Assembly: GCA_029212365.1 (NCBI GenBank)
Contig: JARGOC010000012.1
Coordinates: 1 to 64,000 of the forward strand
From: Roseovarius sp.
GTDB lineage: Bacteria; Pseudomonadota; Alphaproteobacteria; Rhodobacterales; Rhodobacteraceae
Length of the DNA stretch: 64,000 nt
Direction: 5' to 3'
The notes under the pieces were generated by a model that searched no databases, had not been told where the DNA came from, and saw only the letters and a program-made list of their open reading frames with translations. Both the position numbers and the translations under genes were made by a program. Below, piece by piece: positions 52,384 through 60,559 of the stretch (the stretch's first letter is position 1; each line of letters opens with the position of its first letter).

Positions 52384-53394
52384 ATGCGCCTTTTCGTTCT
52401 CTTTGCGGTGGTCTTTCCGTTTTCTGTTATGGCGCAGGATGCCGCCCAGGTGACCCGCGAAATTGTCCAGTCCCATGTTTTGCCCGGATTTTCCAGGCTT
52501 GCCGACAGGGCCAGTGACTTAGAGCAGGCGGCAAAGGCGGATTGCTCGGCGAGCGCCCCCGGCCTGCGTGACACCTATGGTGCGGCCTTTGATGCCTGGA
52601 TTGGCGTTAGTCATTTGCGCTTTGGCCCAAGCGAGGTCGAAGACCGCGCCTTTGCCCTTGCGTTCTGGCCAGATAGCCGCGGGGCCACACCGCGAACATT
52701 GGCCAATTTGATCGAAGCCCAAGATCCGGTGGCAATGGCCCCAGAGCTGTACCGAGAGGTATCAATTGCGGCGCGGGGTTTTTATGCGCTTGAATTTTTG
52801 CTTTATGACGACAGGATTTCGACCGCTGGCAATGACACATACCGCTGTGTGCTGGTTCAGACCATTGCAGCGGATATTGCGGATGTGGCGACAGCCATCA
52901 GCGCAGACTGGGAAACTGATTTCGCAGACCGGCTGATGACGCCCACGTCAGAGGGCAGATACCGATCCAACGAAGAAGCCGTGCAGGAGCTTTTCAAATC
53001 CCTGTCTATGGGCCTGCAATTCACCTCTGACACACGGATCGCACGGCCCCTTGGCACGATGGAGCGCCCGCGCCCCAAACGCGCCGAGGCCTGGCGATCG
53101 GGGCGATCATTGCACCATGTTGCGCTGTCCTTGGCCGCGCTGCGCGATATTGCCCTCAGACTTGCGCAAGCTGATCCTTTGGTGCGCGCCCGTTTGGAAA
53201 CTGCCTTTACGCGCAGCCAATTGCTGGTGTCTAAACTGGATGATCCGGTTTTTGCTGGCGTCACCAAACTTCAGCCCCGTTTCAGGATTGAAGCGCTCAA
53301 AAACTCTGTTGATGCCATTCGCACAATTGTACTTGACGATCTTGGGCCGACCCTTGGGGTGGCGGCCGGGTTCAATGCGTTGGATGGGGATTAG
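52384..53394 (+). CDS. Imelysin-like protein with degenerate motif
   Basis: A 336-aa exported protein with signal MRLFVLFAVVFPFSVMA. It has imelysin-type repeats, for example AFDAWIGVSHLRFGPSE and RGFYALEFLLYDD (about 132-144). The second is where the GxHxxE motif of the family lies; here the His is replaced by Tyr while the Glu is kept. This is the second subfamily commonly found downstream of DHOR genes. It starts 3 nt after the oxidoreductase stop. Confidence 0.82.
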   Translation: MRLFVLFAVVFPFSVMAQDAAQVTREIVQSHVLPGFSRLADRASDLEQAAKADCSASAPGLRDTYGAAFDAWIGVSHLRFGPSEVEDRAFALAFWPDSRGATPRTLANLIEAQDPVAMAPELYREVSIAARGFYALEFLLYDDRISTAGNDTYRCVLVQTIAADIADVATAISADWETDFADRLMTPTSEGRYRSNEEAVQELFKSLSMGLQFTSDTRIARPLGTMERPRPKRAEAWRSGRSLHHVALSLAALRDIALRLAQADPLVRARLETAFTRSQLLVSKLDDPVFAGVTKLQPRFRIEALKNSVDAIRTIVLDDLGPTLGVAAGFNALDGD

Positions 53395-54465
53395 ATGAGC
53401 GACAGACGACAGTTTATCGCAGGCCTCCTGGCGGCAAGCCTTGTGCCCAGGTCTGGCTGGGCAGATGCTGGGGCTCCTGCGTATCTATCGGCTGCAGGAG
53501 TGCCAGATGGCAGTTTTGTATTGTGCGGGATCAGTGCGGTTGGACGTGTTTTGTTCCAAATCCCACTGCCCGGACGTGGCCATGCCGCCGCCGCCCATCC
53601 CACACGCCCCGAAGCGATCGCCTTTGCGCGGCGCCCTGGCACCTTTGCGGTTGTTGTAGATTGCGCAATTGGGGCACCGACGGCGCGGCTCACGGCGCCT
53701 CATGGGCGGCACTTTTATGGGCATGGGGATTTCTCGGAGGATGGGCAGTGGCTGTTTACCACTGAAAATGATTATGAAAACGGACAAGGCCGCATCGGTG
53801 TATGGGACGCGGGCAACGGGTATATGCGCGTTGATGAGTTTTCCAGTGGCGGGATTGGCCCGCATGACATCAAACGGGTGCCTGGGACGGATACATTGGT
53901 CATCGCCAACGGTGGCATTGACACCCATCCAGATAGCGGGCGCACCAAGCTCAACATCCCAACGATGCGCCCGAACCTGAGCTATGTTGAACATGGTAAG
54001 GTGATCGAAACTGCGGCGCTGTCGCAAACACTGCACAAGAATTCAATTCGCCATATCGCAGTTTCATCCTCCGGTGAGGTTGCGTTTGGCATGCAATGGC
54101 AGGGGATGGACGGTGCACCTTCTTTGGTCGGCCTGCATCGGCGGGGGCACGATATCCGATCGGGGTCAACTTCTACTGAGCAGGCGCGCGCCATGAAAGG
54201 TTACATTGGAAGCGTCGCATTTACACATGATCAAACACATGTTGTCGCCACCTCGCCCAGGGGAAACCTTGTTCAGGTGTTGCGTGCCAGTGACGGGGCA
54301 GAAATCCGCAGCCTGAACATTGAAGATGCAAGCGGTGTCGCAGCTTCTGGTGATGGCTTCATCGTCGCGTCTGGAACCGGCAACATTGTCCGGATTGACC
54401 AGGCATTCGCCTCAACCATCGTGCCTGCGTCGCTCAGATGGGATAACCATCTGGTGCAAATCTGA
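53395..54465 (+). CDS. DUF1513 Tat-exported beta-propeller protein
   Basis: A 356-aa protein with a twin-arginine leader (SDRRQFIAGLLAASLVPRSGWA), then repeated beta-propeller blades: HPTRPEAIAFARRPG, FYGHGDFSEDGQWLFTTEND, IGVWDA, SGGIGPHDI, ANGGIDTHPDSGR and RHIAVSSSGEVAFGMQWQG. This set is diagnostic of DUF1513. Function unknown; the constant link to imelysin and DHOR suggests a shared periplasmic metal or redox task. ATG directly follows the imelysin stop codon. Confidence 0.87.
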   Translation: MSDRRQFIAGLLAASLVPRSGWADAGAPAYLSAAGVPDGSFVLCGISAVGRVLFQIPLPGRGHAAAAHPTRPEAIAFARRPGTFAVVVDCAIGAPTARLTAPHGRHFYGHGDFSEDGQWLFTTENDYENGQGRIGVWDAGNGYMRVDEFSSGGIGPHDIKRVPGTDTLVIANGGIDTHPDSGRTKLNIPTMRPNLSYVEHGKVIETAALSQTLHKNSIRHIAVSSSGEVAFGMQWQGMDGAPSLVGLHRRGHDIRSGSTSTEQARAMKGYIGSVAFTHDQTHVVATSPRGNLVQVLRASDGAEIRSLNIEDASGVAASGDGFIVASGTGNIVRIDQAFASTIVPASLRWDNHLVQI

Positions 54466-54758
54466 ATGGCCGCCTGTTTTGCGCTGCAGGGCTGTGATTT
54501 GGCAAGGTGCAGTGAGGCGGCCTGAGCGCGCACCACAGGGTTGACGCGCGCGGGCCGGGCCAGAGATCAGGTATTCACGCAGGCGCATGACATATCTGAT
54601 CCGGTCGCCTGTTCTAGTGAAGGCAATCACCAATGGGTATTTGAGGCGGGACCGGGAGGGCGCGCAAGTTTTGCTTTCGTCTGACAAAATGTTCCGCCAT
54701 CCTTGCGTCAAATCAGCGTGGGTGACGCTTGGGCGCAAGCCATGAAAAGGGGCATTAG
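54466..54758. other. Gene-free stretch before the GST gene
   Basis: No supported gene or RNA; no clear terminator was recognised behind the DUF1513 gene. Confidence 0.45.
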
Positions 54759-55391
54759 ATGTCAGGATATGTGCTGTACGGATATGCACAATCAGGGTCG
54801 GCTGTGATTGAGGCCGCTTTAGTGGATGCGGGTATCGCCTTTGAGTTCAAAAACCTCAACAACGATAAAGGCGATCTGCAAGGCGCAGCGTACCGAGCCT
54901 TGAACCCGCGCCAACAGGTGCCTGCCTTGATGCATCCGGATGGCTCGGTGATCACCGAGATACCGGCAATCCTCAATCATCTGGCCGATGCTTTTCCGGA
55001 TAGCGGGTTGGCGCCCACGCCCGGCTCATCTGCACGGGCACAGCATGATCGTTGGCTCGCGTTTTTGCATGCCAATATCTATGAGGCGGTTCTGCGGGTG
55101 TATTATTCTGAACGCTATACCGATGATCTAGCTGGGACAGATGGCATCAGAAGGGCCGCCAAAGCGTATATCATACGCCATTTCAGTCTCTTTGGTGATG
55201 CGATCTCTCAGGGGCCATTTCTGTTTGGGGACCACCCGACAGGCGTTGATTATCTGGCTTGGGTACTGACAACATGGATGGATCCGGAATTGATGGCGTC
55301 AGCCAATCCGCAAGTGGCTAGTCTTGGCCGGGCGATGGCCGCGCGCCCGAAACTGGCCGATGTCGTGGCACGCAATAGAATTGTGTTTTGA
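54759..55391 (+). CDS. Glutathione S-transferase family protein
   Basis: A 210-aa protein with an N-terminal thioredoxin-fold domain (LYGYAQSGSAVIEAALVDAGI, then NPRQQVPALMHPDGSVITEIPAIL with the cis-Pro and the Glu that bind the glutathione peptide) and a helical C-terminal domain (GDHPTGVDYLAWVLTTWMD). Ser in the AQSGS loop is the likely thiol-activating residue. The substrate is unknown. AAAAGGGG precedes the ATG. It appears unrelated to the kinase cluster that follows. Confidence 0.85.
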   Translation: MSGYVLYGYAQSGSAVIEAALVDAGIAFEFKNLNNDKGDLQGAAYRALNPRQQVPALMHPDGSVITEIPAILNHLADAFPDSGLAPTPGSSARAQHDRWLAFLHANIYEAVLRVYYSERYTDDLAGTDGIRRAAKAYIIRHFSLFGDAISQGPFLFGDHPTGVDYLAWVLTTWMDPELMASANPQVASLGRAMAARPKLADVVARNRIVF

Positions 55392-55632
55392 CACCAGCCG
55401 TATACGCGGTTGAGCGGGCAGGGCGCATCGCAAAGGCCAAGTCTGTCCCCTCCTTATTCGTGGTGAATTATGCCAATTTGGGCAAATTTAGCCCCTAATG
55501 CCAAAGCACTGGCCGATTGCTGCCACGTTTTTATCACAATTGCCATGCAGGTTTGACAGGCCTGTTTAAGTGTTCTGAGTGCTCAAGTGTTTCTCATGCT
55601 GCCTGTTGGAAAGACCTCAATTGCAACACGAT
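55392..55632 (+). other. Leader of the kinase operon with out-of-frame zinc-finger-like reading frame
   Basis: A reading frame open from 55499 to 55720, in a different frame from the kinase, encodes KCSECSSVSHAACWKDLNC and a following CPYH, a CxxC-HxxCW pattern like prokaryotic RING or treble-clef fingers. Its only starts are TTG/CTG near 55517. It overlaps the kinase start by about 90 nt. It could be a small protein, a frameshifted N-terminal domain of the kinase, or chance. A TTGACA at 55553-55558 lacks a good -10. Confidence 0.35.
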
Positions 55633-57003
55633 ATGTCCTTATCACACGATCCGGAAACCGATGAACTTTCATCCGGGTGCACGCTGCTTTATGGGCAGTA
55701 TAAAATTGAGCGCCACCTGATCGACGGCGGATTTGGCATGACCTATCTGGCCCGAGACAGCTTGGATCGTATGGTCGTTCTCAAAGAGTGTTTTCCCAGC
55801 ACCATTTGCCGTCGAATCAATGGAGAAGTGCGCCCGCGCAAGCCCTCGTATCAGGAACAGTATCAAAGCGTGATCCGCAATTTCCTGCGCGAAGCCCTGC
55901 GCCTTGCCCGATTTGAGCACACTAATATCGTCAAGGTTCATCAGGTATTTCAAGAAAACAACACCGCCTATATCGCCATGGATTACGTCGATGGCATGGA
56001 TCTTTTGTCGATGTTGGATCTGGACCCCGGGCGGTTGACAGATACGCTGCTTCACAAGATGTTGAGCGATACATTGAATGCGCTGGGCTATGTGCACGAT
56101 TTTGGCATGTTGCACCGCGATATTTCGCCCGACAACCTGCTGTTGGATAAAGACAACAACCTGACCCTGATTGATTTTGGCGCTGCGCGGGAAGATGCGC
56201 GCCGCCAGACGCGCGCCTTGTCTGCGGTTCTGTCTGTCAAGGACGGGTATTCACCCCATGAGTTTTACTACACGGATGGCTCGCAAGACCCGTCCAGTGA
56301 TATCTATTCGGTAGGTGCGACTTTCTATCATCTGATCACCGGCAAAGCGCCGCCCGATTGCCAAAAACGCCTGGCTGCGATCAGCTCGGGGCAACCGGAC
56401 CCGTGCAAAATGTTGGTCAAAGGGGCTTGGTCGTTTGATCGGGTGTTCCTGGCGGCAATCGACAAGGCACTTTCGGTGTCACAAAAAGAACGGTTCCAAT
56501 GCGTGGAACATTGGTTGGATTTGCTGGCCTCCTGCAAGGTTGAGGTCACACCTGACCCCGTTGCACCCGCACCGGTGGTTAAAAGGGAGAACGTTACCGA
56601 AGCGCAGGCCGTGGCAACGGTTGAGCTGGCGCCAGACCTGGCGCAGGTGATCTCGTCATTGGTTCAGGATACTAACAGCAATCTTGAACAGGGGCAGCCT
56701 GCGATCACCAGACAGCACGCCGAGGAAGTTGAAGACACACCGCCCGAGGCCCCTTTGGTCGATATGTTTGGCACTCCGATCAAAGACTTGAAAGCCTGGC
56801 AACGTGAGCAAGACAAAGCCTGCAAACAAGATAGAGCCGGTAAACAAGACAAAGCCTGCAAACGGAATGTCGCCAAAAAGGGCGGTACGAAAGAGGCCAC
56901 TGCCCACGGACATGACGCAGAAGAGCCAAGCTCTGGCCTGTCGCGCGTGTTCAGAACATTTTCAAAGCGACGCCGCCGCGCGCCGAGCATGGCTCAGACC
57001 TGA
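55633..57003 (+). CDS. Hanks-type Ser/Thr protein kinase
   Basis: A 456-aa kinase. Catalytic domain about residues 20-300: glycine loop DGGFGMTYLA (31-40), Lys-51 in VVLKE, catalytic loop LHRDISPDNLLL (HRD 162-164, Asn-169) and DFGAARE (182-188), then GYSPHEFY in the P+1 region and SSDIYSVGATFYHLITG. The C-terminal 150 residues are low complexity, with a Lys/Asp/Cys repeat (EQDKACKQDRAGKQDKACK) and a basic end KRRRR. No transmembrane helix is seen, unlike PknB-type receptors. It opens a run with FHA and PP2C genes, a phosphorylation module. ATG 55633 lacks a clear ribosome site. Confidence 0.92.
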   Translation: MSLSHDPETDELSSGCTLLYGQYKIERHLIDGGFGMTYLARDSLDRMVVLKECFPSTICRRINGEVRPRKPSYQEQYQSVIRNFLREALRLARFEHTNIVKVHQVFQENNTAYIAMDYVDGMDLLSMLDLDPGRLTDTLLHKMLSDTLNALGYVHDFGMLHRDISPDNLLLDKDNNLTLIDFGAAREDARRQTRALSAVLSVKDGYSPHEFYYTDGSQDPSSDIYSVGATFYHLITGKAPPDCQKRLAAISSGQPDPCKMLVKGAWSFDRVFLAAIDKALSVSQKERFQCVEHWLDLLASCKVEVTPDPVAPAPVVKRENVTEAQAVATVELAPDLAQVISSLVQDTNSNLEQGQPAITRQHAEEVEDTPPEAPLVDMFGTPIKDLKAWQREQDKACKQDRAGKQDKACKRNVAKKGGTKEATAHGHDAEEPSSGLSRVFRTFSKRRRRAPSMAQT

Positions 57004-57014
57004 AAGGACCTAAC

Positions 57015-58217
57015 ATGAGATTTATCCGTGATATTATCGGCGAGAAGCGTCAGATGGATGGGCACACCAATGGCACAGAGCTGACCAATGGGACCCATGG
57101 CATTGTTGCCGAAGAAATCCTGACCCATTTGGATGCAAAGCCAGAAGCATCTGCACCAGACGTGCCGGTAATGGCTGCTGATTTGCCCGATACCGAGGCT
57201 GAAAATCGCGTTGATACGCCGCCAGAAGCCGAGGCCCCTGCGGCAGGCCCAATGGATGCCGCTGCGCCAGAGCCGAAAATGCCCGATGTTTCGCAAGAGG
57301 TCGCACCGCAATCCGCAGATGAACCAAAGCCAATGAAACTGGTACTTGGCGATGCCGTGCGCGTTGCTATGGCCGAGACACCGCCCGAGAATACAGCCCC
57401 GCAGGATGCGACGACTGATGCCATTGATGCGGTCCTGACCGGGGCCGCCGTGCCCGAGGTGGGAAGCCCGCCAGCCTCAGAGCCAGCTGCGCCTCCGCCC
57501 GAGCCGGTGATCCAGCCCGATATGGCAAGCTTGATGCGTGAATTGTCGGCGCAAGATGAAATCGAGGCCCCCAGTGAGGAGGCCGCACCTGCACCGCAGG
57601 CCACCAACCTGGCCCCCGAGCCCCCGCTGCAACGCCCCGTTGCGCCGACGCCTGCCGTGGCACCCGCCGCCGCAGAAATGCCCACGCCTTCACCGGCAGC
57701 TATGCCAGAGCCGGTTGCCGCCTCGCCCATGGATATGCCGCAACCCGCACTTGGGCGCGCGTCGGCTCGTCAGGGACGTGTGAAAACCAGGCTTTTGGGG
57801 TTCAACATTGCTCAGGAAACCGAGAGCGATCCGATCGCCGATCAGGCCGAGGCCACCGCTGCCCCGTACACTCAATTCCCTGTGGGGTGGCTGATTGTCA
57901 CCGATGGTCCGGGGCGTGGCAGCGCGTTCACTTTGTTTAATGGCGTCAGCAAAATTGGCCGTGGCAAAGACCAGACAGTGCCCCTGGATTTTGGCGACAA
58001 CAGCATTTCGCGCGAAAACCACGCGGCTCTGGCTTATGACCCCGCGCAGAAGAGCTTTTTCATCGGCCATGGCGGCAAGGCAAATCTTGTTCGGCGCAAT
58101 GACCGCCCGGTTCTGAGCACCGAAGAGCTGACCCCCGGAGATCACATCACCATAGGCGAGACAACTTTGCGGTTTGTCGCCCTATGTGGCCAGGACTTTA
58201 GCTGGGATGCAAAGTAA
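57015..58217 (+). CDS. FHA-domain protein with long Pro/Ala-rich N-terminus
   Basis: A 400-aa protein. Residues about 20-285 are acidic, Pro/Ala/Glu-rich and probably disordered. A C-terminal FHA domain follows (about 290-390): GWLIVTDGPGRGSAFTLF, IGRGKDQTVPLDFGDNSISRENHAAL with the phosphothreonine-binding Arg-316 and Ser in SISR, and LTPGDHITIGETTLRFV. It would bind phosphothreonine made by the kinase encoded 11 nt upstream and dephosphorylated by the PP2C downstream, serving as the read-out adaptor. AAAGGA before the ATG. Confidence 0.9.
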   Translation: MRFIRDIIGEKRQMDGHTNGTELTNGTHGIVAEEILTHLDAKPEASAPDVPVMAADLPDTEAENRVDTPPEAEAPAAGPMDAAAPEPKMPDVSQEVAPQSADEPKPMKLVLGDAVRVAMAETPPENTAPQDATTDAIDAVLTGAAVPEVGSPPASEPAAPPPEPVIQPDMASLMRELSAQDEIEAPSEEAAPAPQATNLAPEPPLQRPVAPTPAVAPAAAEMPTPSPAAMPEPVAASPMDMPQPALGRASARQGRVKTRLLGFNIAQETESDPIADQAEATAAPYTQFPVGWLIVTDGPGRGSAFTLFNGVSKIGRGKDQTVPLDFGDNSISRENHAALAYDPAQKSFFIGHGGKANLVRRNDRPVLSTEELTPGDHITIGETTLRFVALCGQDFSWDAK

Positions 58218-59142
58218 TCAGATGCCTGTGCTTGCAAACGCCACAACAGACCTGCTGTTTGATGCCTCCATGGCCACTGATTTGGGCCAGCGTGAGCGGC
58301 AGGAAGACGCGGTTGTCTCTGACTTTTCCGCAGGGCAGCCCTTTGGCTTTGCGGTCTTGGCGGATGGCATGGGCGGTCATGCGGCCGGTGATGTGGCCAG
58401 CAAGATTGCTGTTACCGAAGTGTTCAGTGAACTCAAGCTGCAATCGGGCGATCCTGAGCAGCTAGAGCCACATGTCTGCGAAGTGTTGCGCCGTGCGGCG
58501 ACCAGCGCGAACAAATGCATCGGGTTGTATTCCAGCCAATGCCCCGAGGCCTATGGGATGGGGGCCACCTTGTTGGCGCCAGTGTTCATTGAGGACCGGC
58601 TGTATTGGTTGTCAGTTGGCGACAGCCCTTTTTATCTGTTTCGAAACGGAGAATTGAGCCGCCTGAACGAAAATCATGCGCTGATTTCACAGATCGAATA
58701 TCTGGTCTCAAAAGGGTTGATGAGTCAGGAAGAAGCCCTGAATCATCCTGACCAGAATTGTTTGACCTCTGTGCTGATTGGCAGCGAGATTTCGCAGGTG
58801 GATTGCCGCACCGTACCCATGCGTATGCTGCCGGGTGACATCCTTCTGGCGGCCAGCGATGGCTTGCAATTTCTAACCGAAGATCAAATCGCCAGCGTGC
58901 TACGCTTTGCTCATAAACGCTCAGCCGAAGATATTACCGCGGCCCTGATGAAAGAGGTTCGCAAGCTGGACGATCCTTATCAGGATAATGTTTCACTGTG
59001 CGTTGTCAAAGTGTTGCACCGCAATGCCCCCCGCCCACCACTGGCTGAAGACACAGCAGAGACACATGAAAAGAGCTTTGAACATGGCTCTGTCACGATC
59101 CTCGCACGGGTGACTCGCAAGATAAAAGCAAACGGGTCATGA
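58207..59142 (+). CDS. PP2C-family Ser/Thr protein phosphatase
   Basis: A 311-aa metal-dependent phosphatase with all core motifs: ATDLGQRERQEDAVV (Arg and Asp, motif 1), VLADGMGGHAAGDVAS (motif 2), LYWLSVGDSPFYLFRNGEL, LLAASDGLQFL and DDPYQDNVSLCVVKV (last Asp-Asn). It is expected to reverse the kinase. The start at 58207 overlaps the FHA gene by 11 nt; an alternative ATG is 58222. The C-terminal 45 residues extend past the domain and are basic. Confidence 0.92.
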   Translation: MQSNQMPVLANATTDLLFDASMATDLGQRERQEDAVVSDFSAGQPFGFAVLADGMGGHAAGDVASKIAVTEVFSELKLQSGDPEQLEPHVCEVLRRAATSANKCIGLYSSQCPEAYGMGATLLAPVFIEDRLYWLSVGDSPFYLFRNGELSRLNENHALISQIEYLVSKGLMSQEEALNHPDQNCLTSVLIGSEISQVDCRTVPMRMLPGDILLAASDGLQFLTEDQIASVLRFAHKRSAEDITAALMKEVRKLDDPYQDNVSLCVVKVLHRNAPRPPLAEDTAETHEKSFEHGSVTILARVTRKIKANGS

Positions 59143-59161
59143 CGACCTTGGGAGAAAACCA

Positions 59162-60403
59162 GTGATCAGCGCGACCAAAATCAACCCCGTGGTTGACCGC
59201 CTCAACTCGGTTCTGGACCAAGGTGACATTCCTGCGCCATATGATCGTTGGGGCGCACGGTTGTTGGCGCATCTCACAAAGCCGGTGCAGGTGGTTGTGA
59301 CTGGCTTGGCCGGTAGCGGCAAATCGGCCCTGATTGAAATGATGTCGGCACAGCCCGTAATTGGCCAAAGCCCAAGCATGCCAATCACTGAACTGGCGTA
59401 TGGCCATTCACCACGGGCGCTCTATGAGCGGACGGATGGATCGGTGACTGAATTGGCGGGGTTTCTAAAAGACTGCCCCCCGCCAGATGATGCAATCCGC
59501 GCCCGCCAAGAGCTGCCTGACACCCGGTTGATCGGGCAAAGCTACGTTGAAATTGGCCTGAGTGGCAGCCTGTCGCAAATGCAGATGGCACTGGAGGCCG
59601 CATGTGCCCGTGCCGACATTTTGATCTGGTGTAGCCAGGAATTTAATGAAGAAGAACAACATCTTTGGTCCAAGGTGCCAGATCACCTCAAAGATCACAG
59701 CATGTTGGTGCTGACCATGGCTGATCGCCAGTTGATGCGTGGCATGTTGCCAAAAACGATTGCACGGTTAAGCCCGATTGTGGCCGAAGAATTTCTGGGC
59801 CTGTACCCGGTGGCTACCATTCAGGGGATCACTGCTCAAACCTCGGGTGAGACTATCAACCAGTCCCTTTGGGCGTCATGTGGTGGCCGGCCTTTGGTGG
59901 AGCTGGTGCAAAAACAGGTCAAGCAGGGGCGCAGTGCCGATATTGACCGAGCCCGCGTGTTCATGGACCGTCTGGCGTTGCGCTCCAATCAAATTGGGCA
60001 AGCAGGTGAGGGGCCTTCAACGCCTGAGTTGGCCCCGGTTGTCCCGCAACAGGTTATGACACCTGACTTGGATGCGAATGTGCAAACGCTTGAATTACTG
60101 TCCGAAGCGGTTGACCTGCTGCAACAACAGGCCGGGATCATGTTGGACACTGTGGACTCCTCCGATGATCTGGATCCAGACGCCATCCTGGAGGGGTGCA
60201 CCGAGGCGTTTGCCTCACTTGCAGAGCTTCTTGAGACCCCGAGTGCCGATGACCCGACGGCCTGCGCCATGCGCGAAGATGTGCAGGAAGGTGAGGAAAT
60301 GCTGATGCTGTTCCAGTTGGAACGTGGCGAAGACGCGGCTTTGGATGCGGTGACCCTGCTGTTGCAGATGCGCAAAGAACTGATCGATAAAGTGGCGGGG
60401 TAA
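59162..60403 (+). CDS. P-loop GTPase of unknown family
   Basis: A 413-aa protein starting at GTG with GGGAGA upstream. The P-loop is VVVTGLAGSGKSALIEM (48-55 for the motif). The next segment contains TRLIGQSYVEIGLSG, then ADILIWCSQEFNEEEQHLWSKVP, and VLTMADRQ where a small GTPase has NKxD, as in septin- or dynamin-related NTPases with loose G4. Residues about 300-400 are helical and acidic. It is smaller than the two dynamin-like proteins that follow and may be a regulatory partner. It follows the PP2C by 19 nt. Confidence 0.75.
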   Translation: MISATKINPVVDRLNSVLDQGDIPAPYDRWGARLLAHLTKPVQVVVTGLAGSGKSALIEMMSAQPVIGQSPSMPITELAYGHSPRALYERTDGSVTELAGFLKDCPPPDDAIRARQELPDTRLIGQSYVEIGLSGSLSQMQMALEAACARADILIWCSQEFNEEEQHLWSKVPDHLKDHSMLVLTMADRQLMRGMLPKTIARLSPIVAEEFLGLYPVATIQGITAQTSGETINQSLWASCGGRPLVELVQKQVKQGRSADIDRARVFMDRLALRSNQIGQAGEGPSTPELAPVVPQQVMTPDLDANVQTLELLSEAVDLLQQQAGIMLDTVDSSDDLDPDAILEGCTEAFASLAELLETPSADDPTACAMREDVQEGEEMLMLFQLERGEDAALDAVTLLLQMRKELIDKVAG

Positions 60404-60559
60404 TTCGCCCCAAACTTCAAGCTTTCCCCCCACCCGCGTCCCATTCTTACCACAATTGGTTGCCATTTTCGCCTTGAGTACGAGTGCGAATTGACTGGTT
60501 GTTGAGATTTTCGATGCGGGGGATGCCCGTTCTGCTATGCAAATGACACCGGAAGCCTG
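60404..60559. other. Short gap between GTPase and dynamin-like genes
   Basis: About 155 nt without a gene. It could carry a promoter for the dynamin-like pair (TTGAGT, TTGACT-like boxes near 60473 and 60491), but no good -10 element was found. Confidence 0.35.

Noticed and set aside
55633..59142. Type VI secretion regulatory locus
   Set aside because: Kinase, FHA and PP2C are present, but no Tss structural gene lies within the window. The neighbours are GTPases. It must be re-examined beyond 64000.
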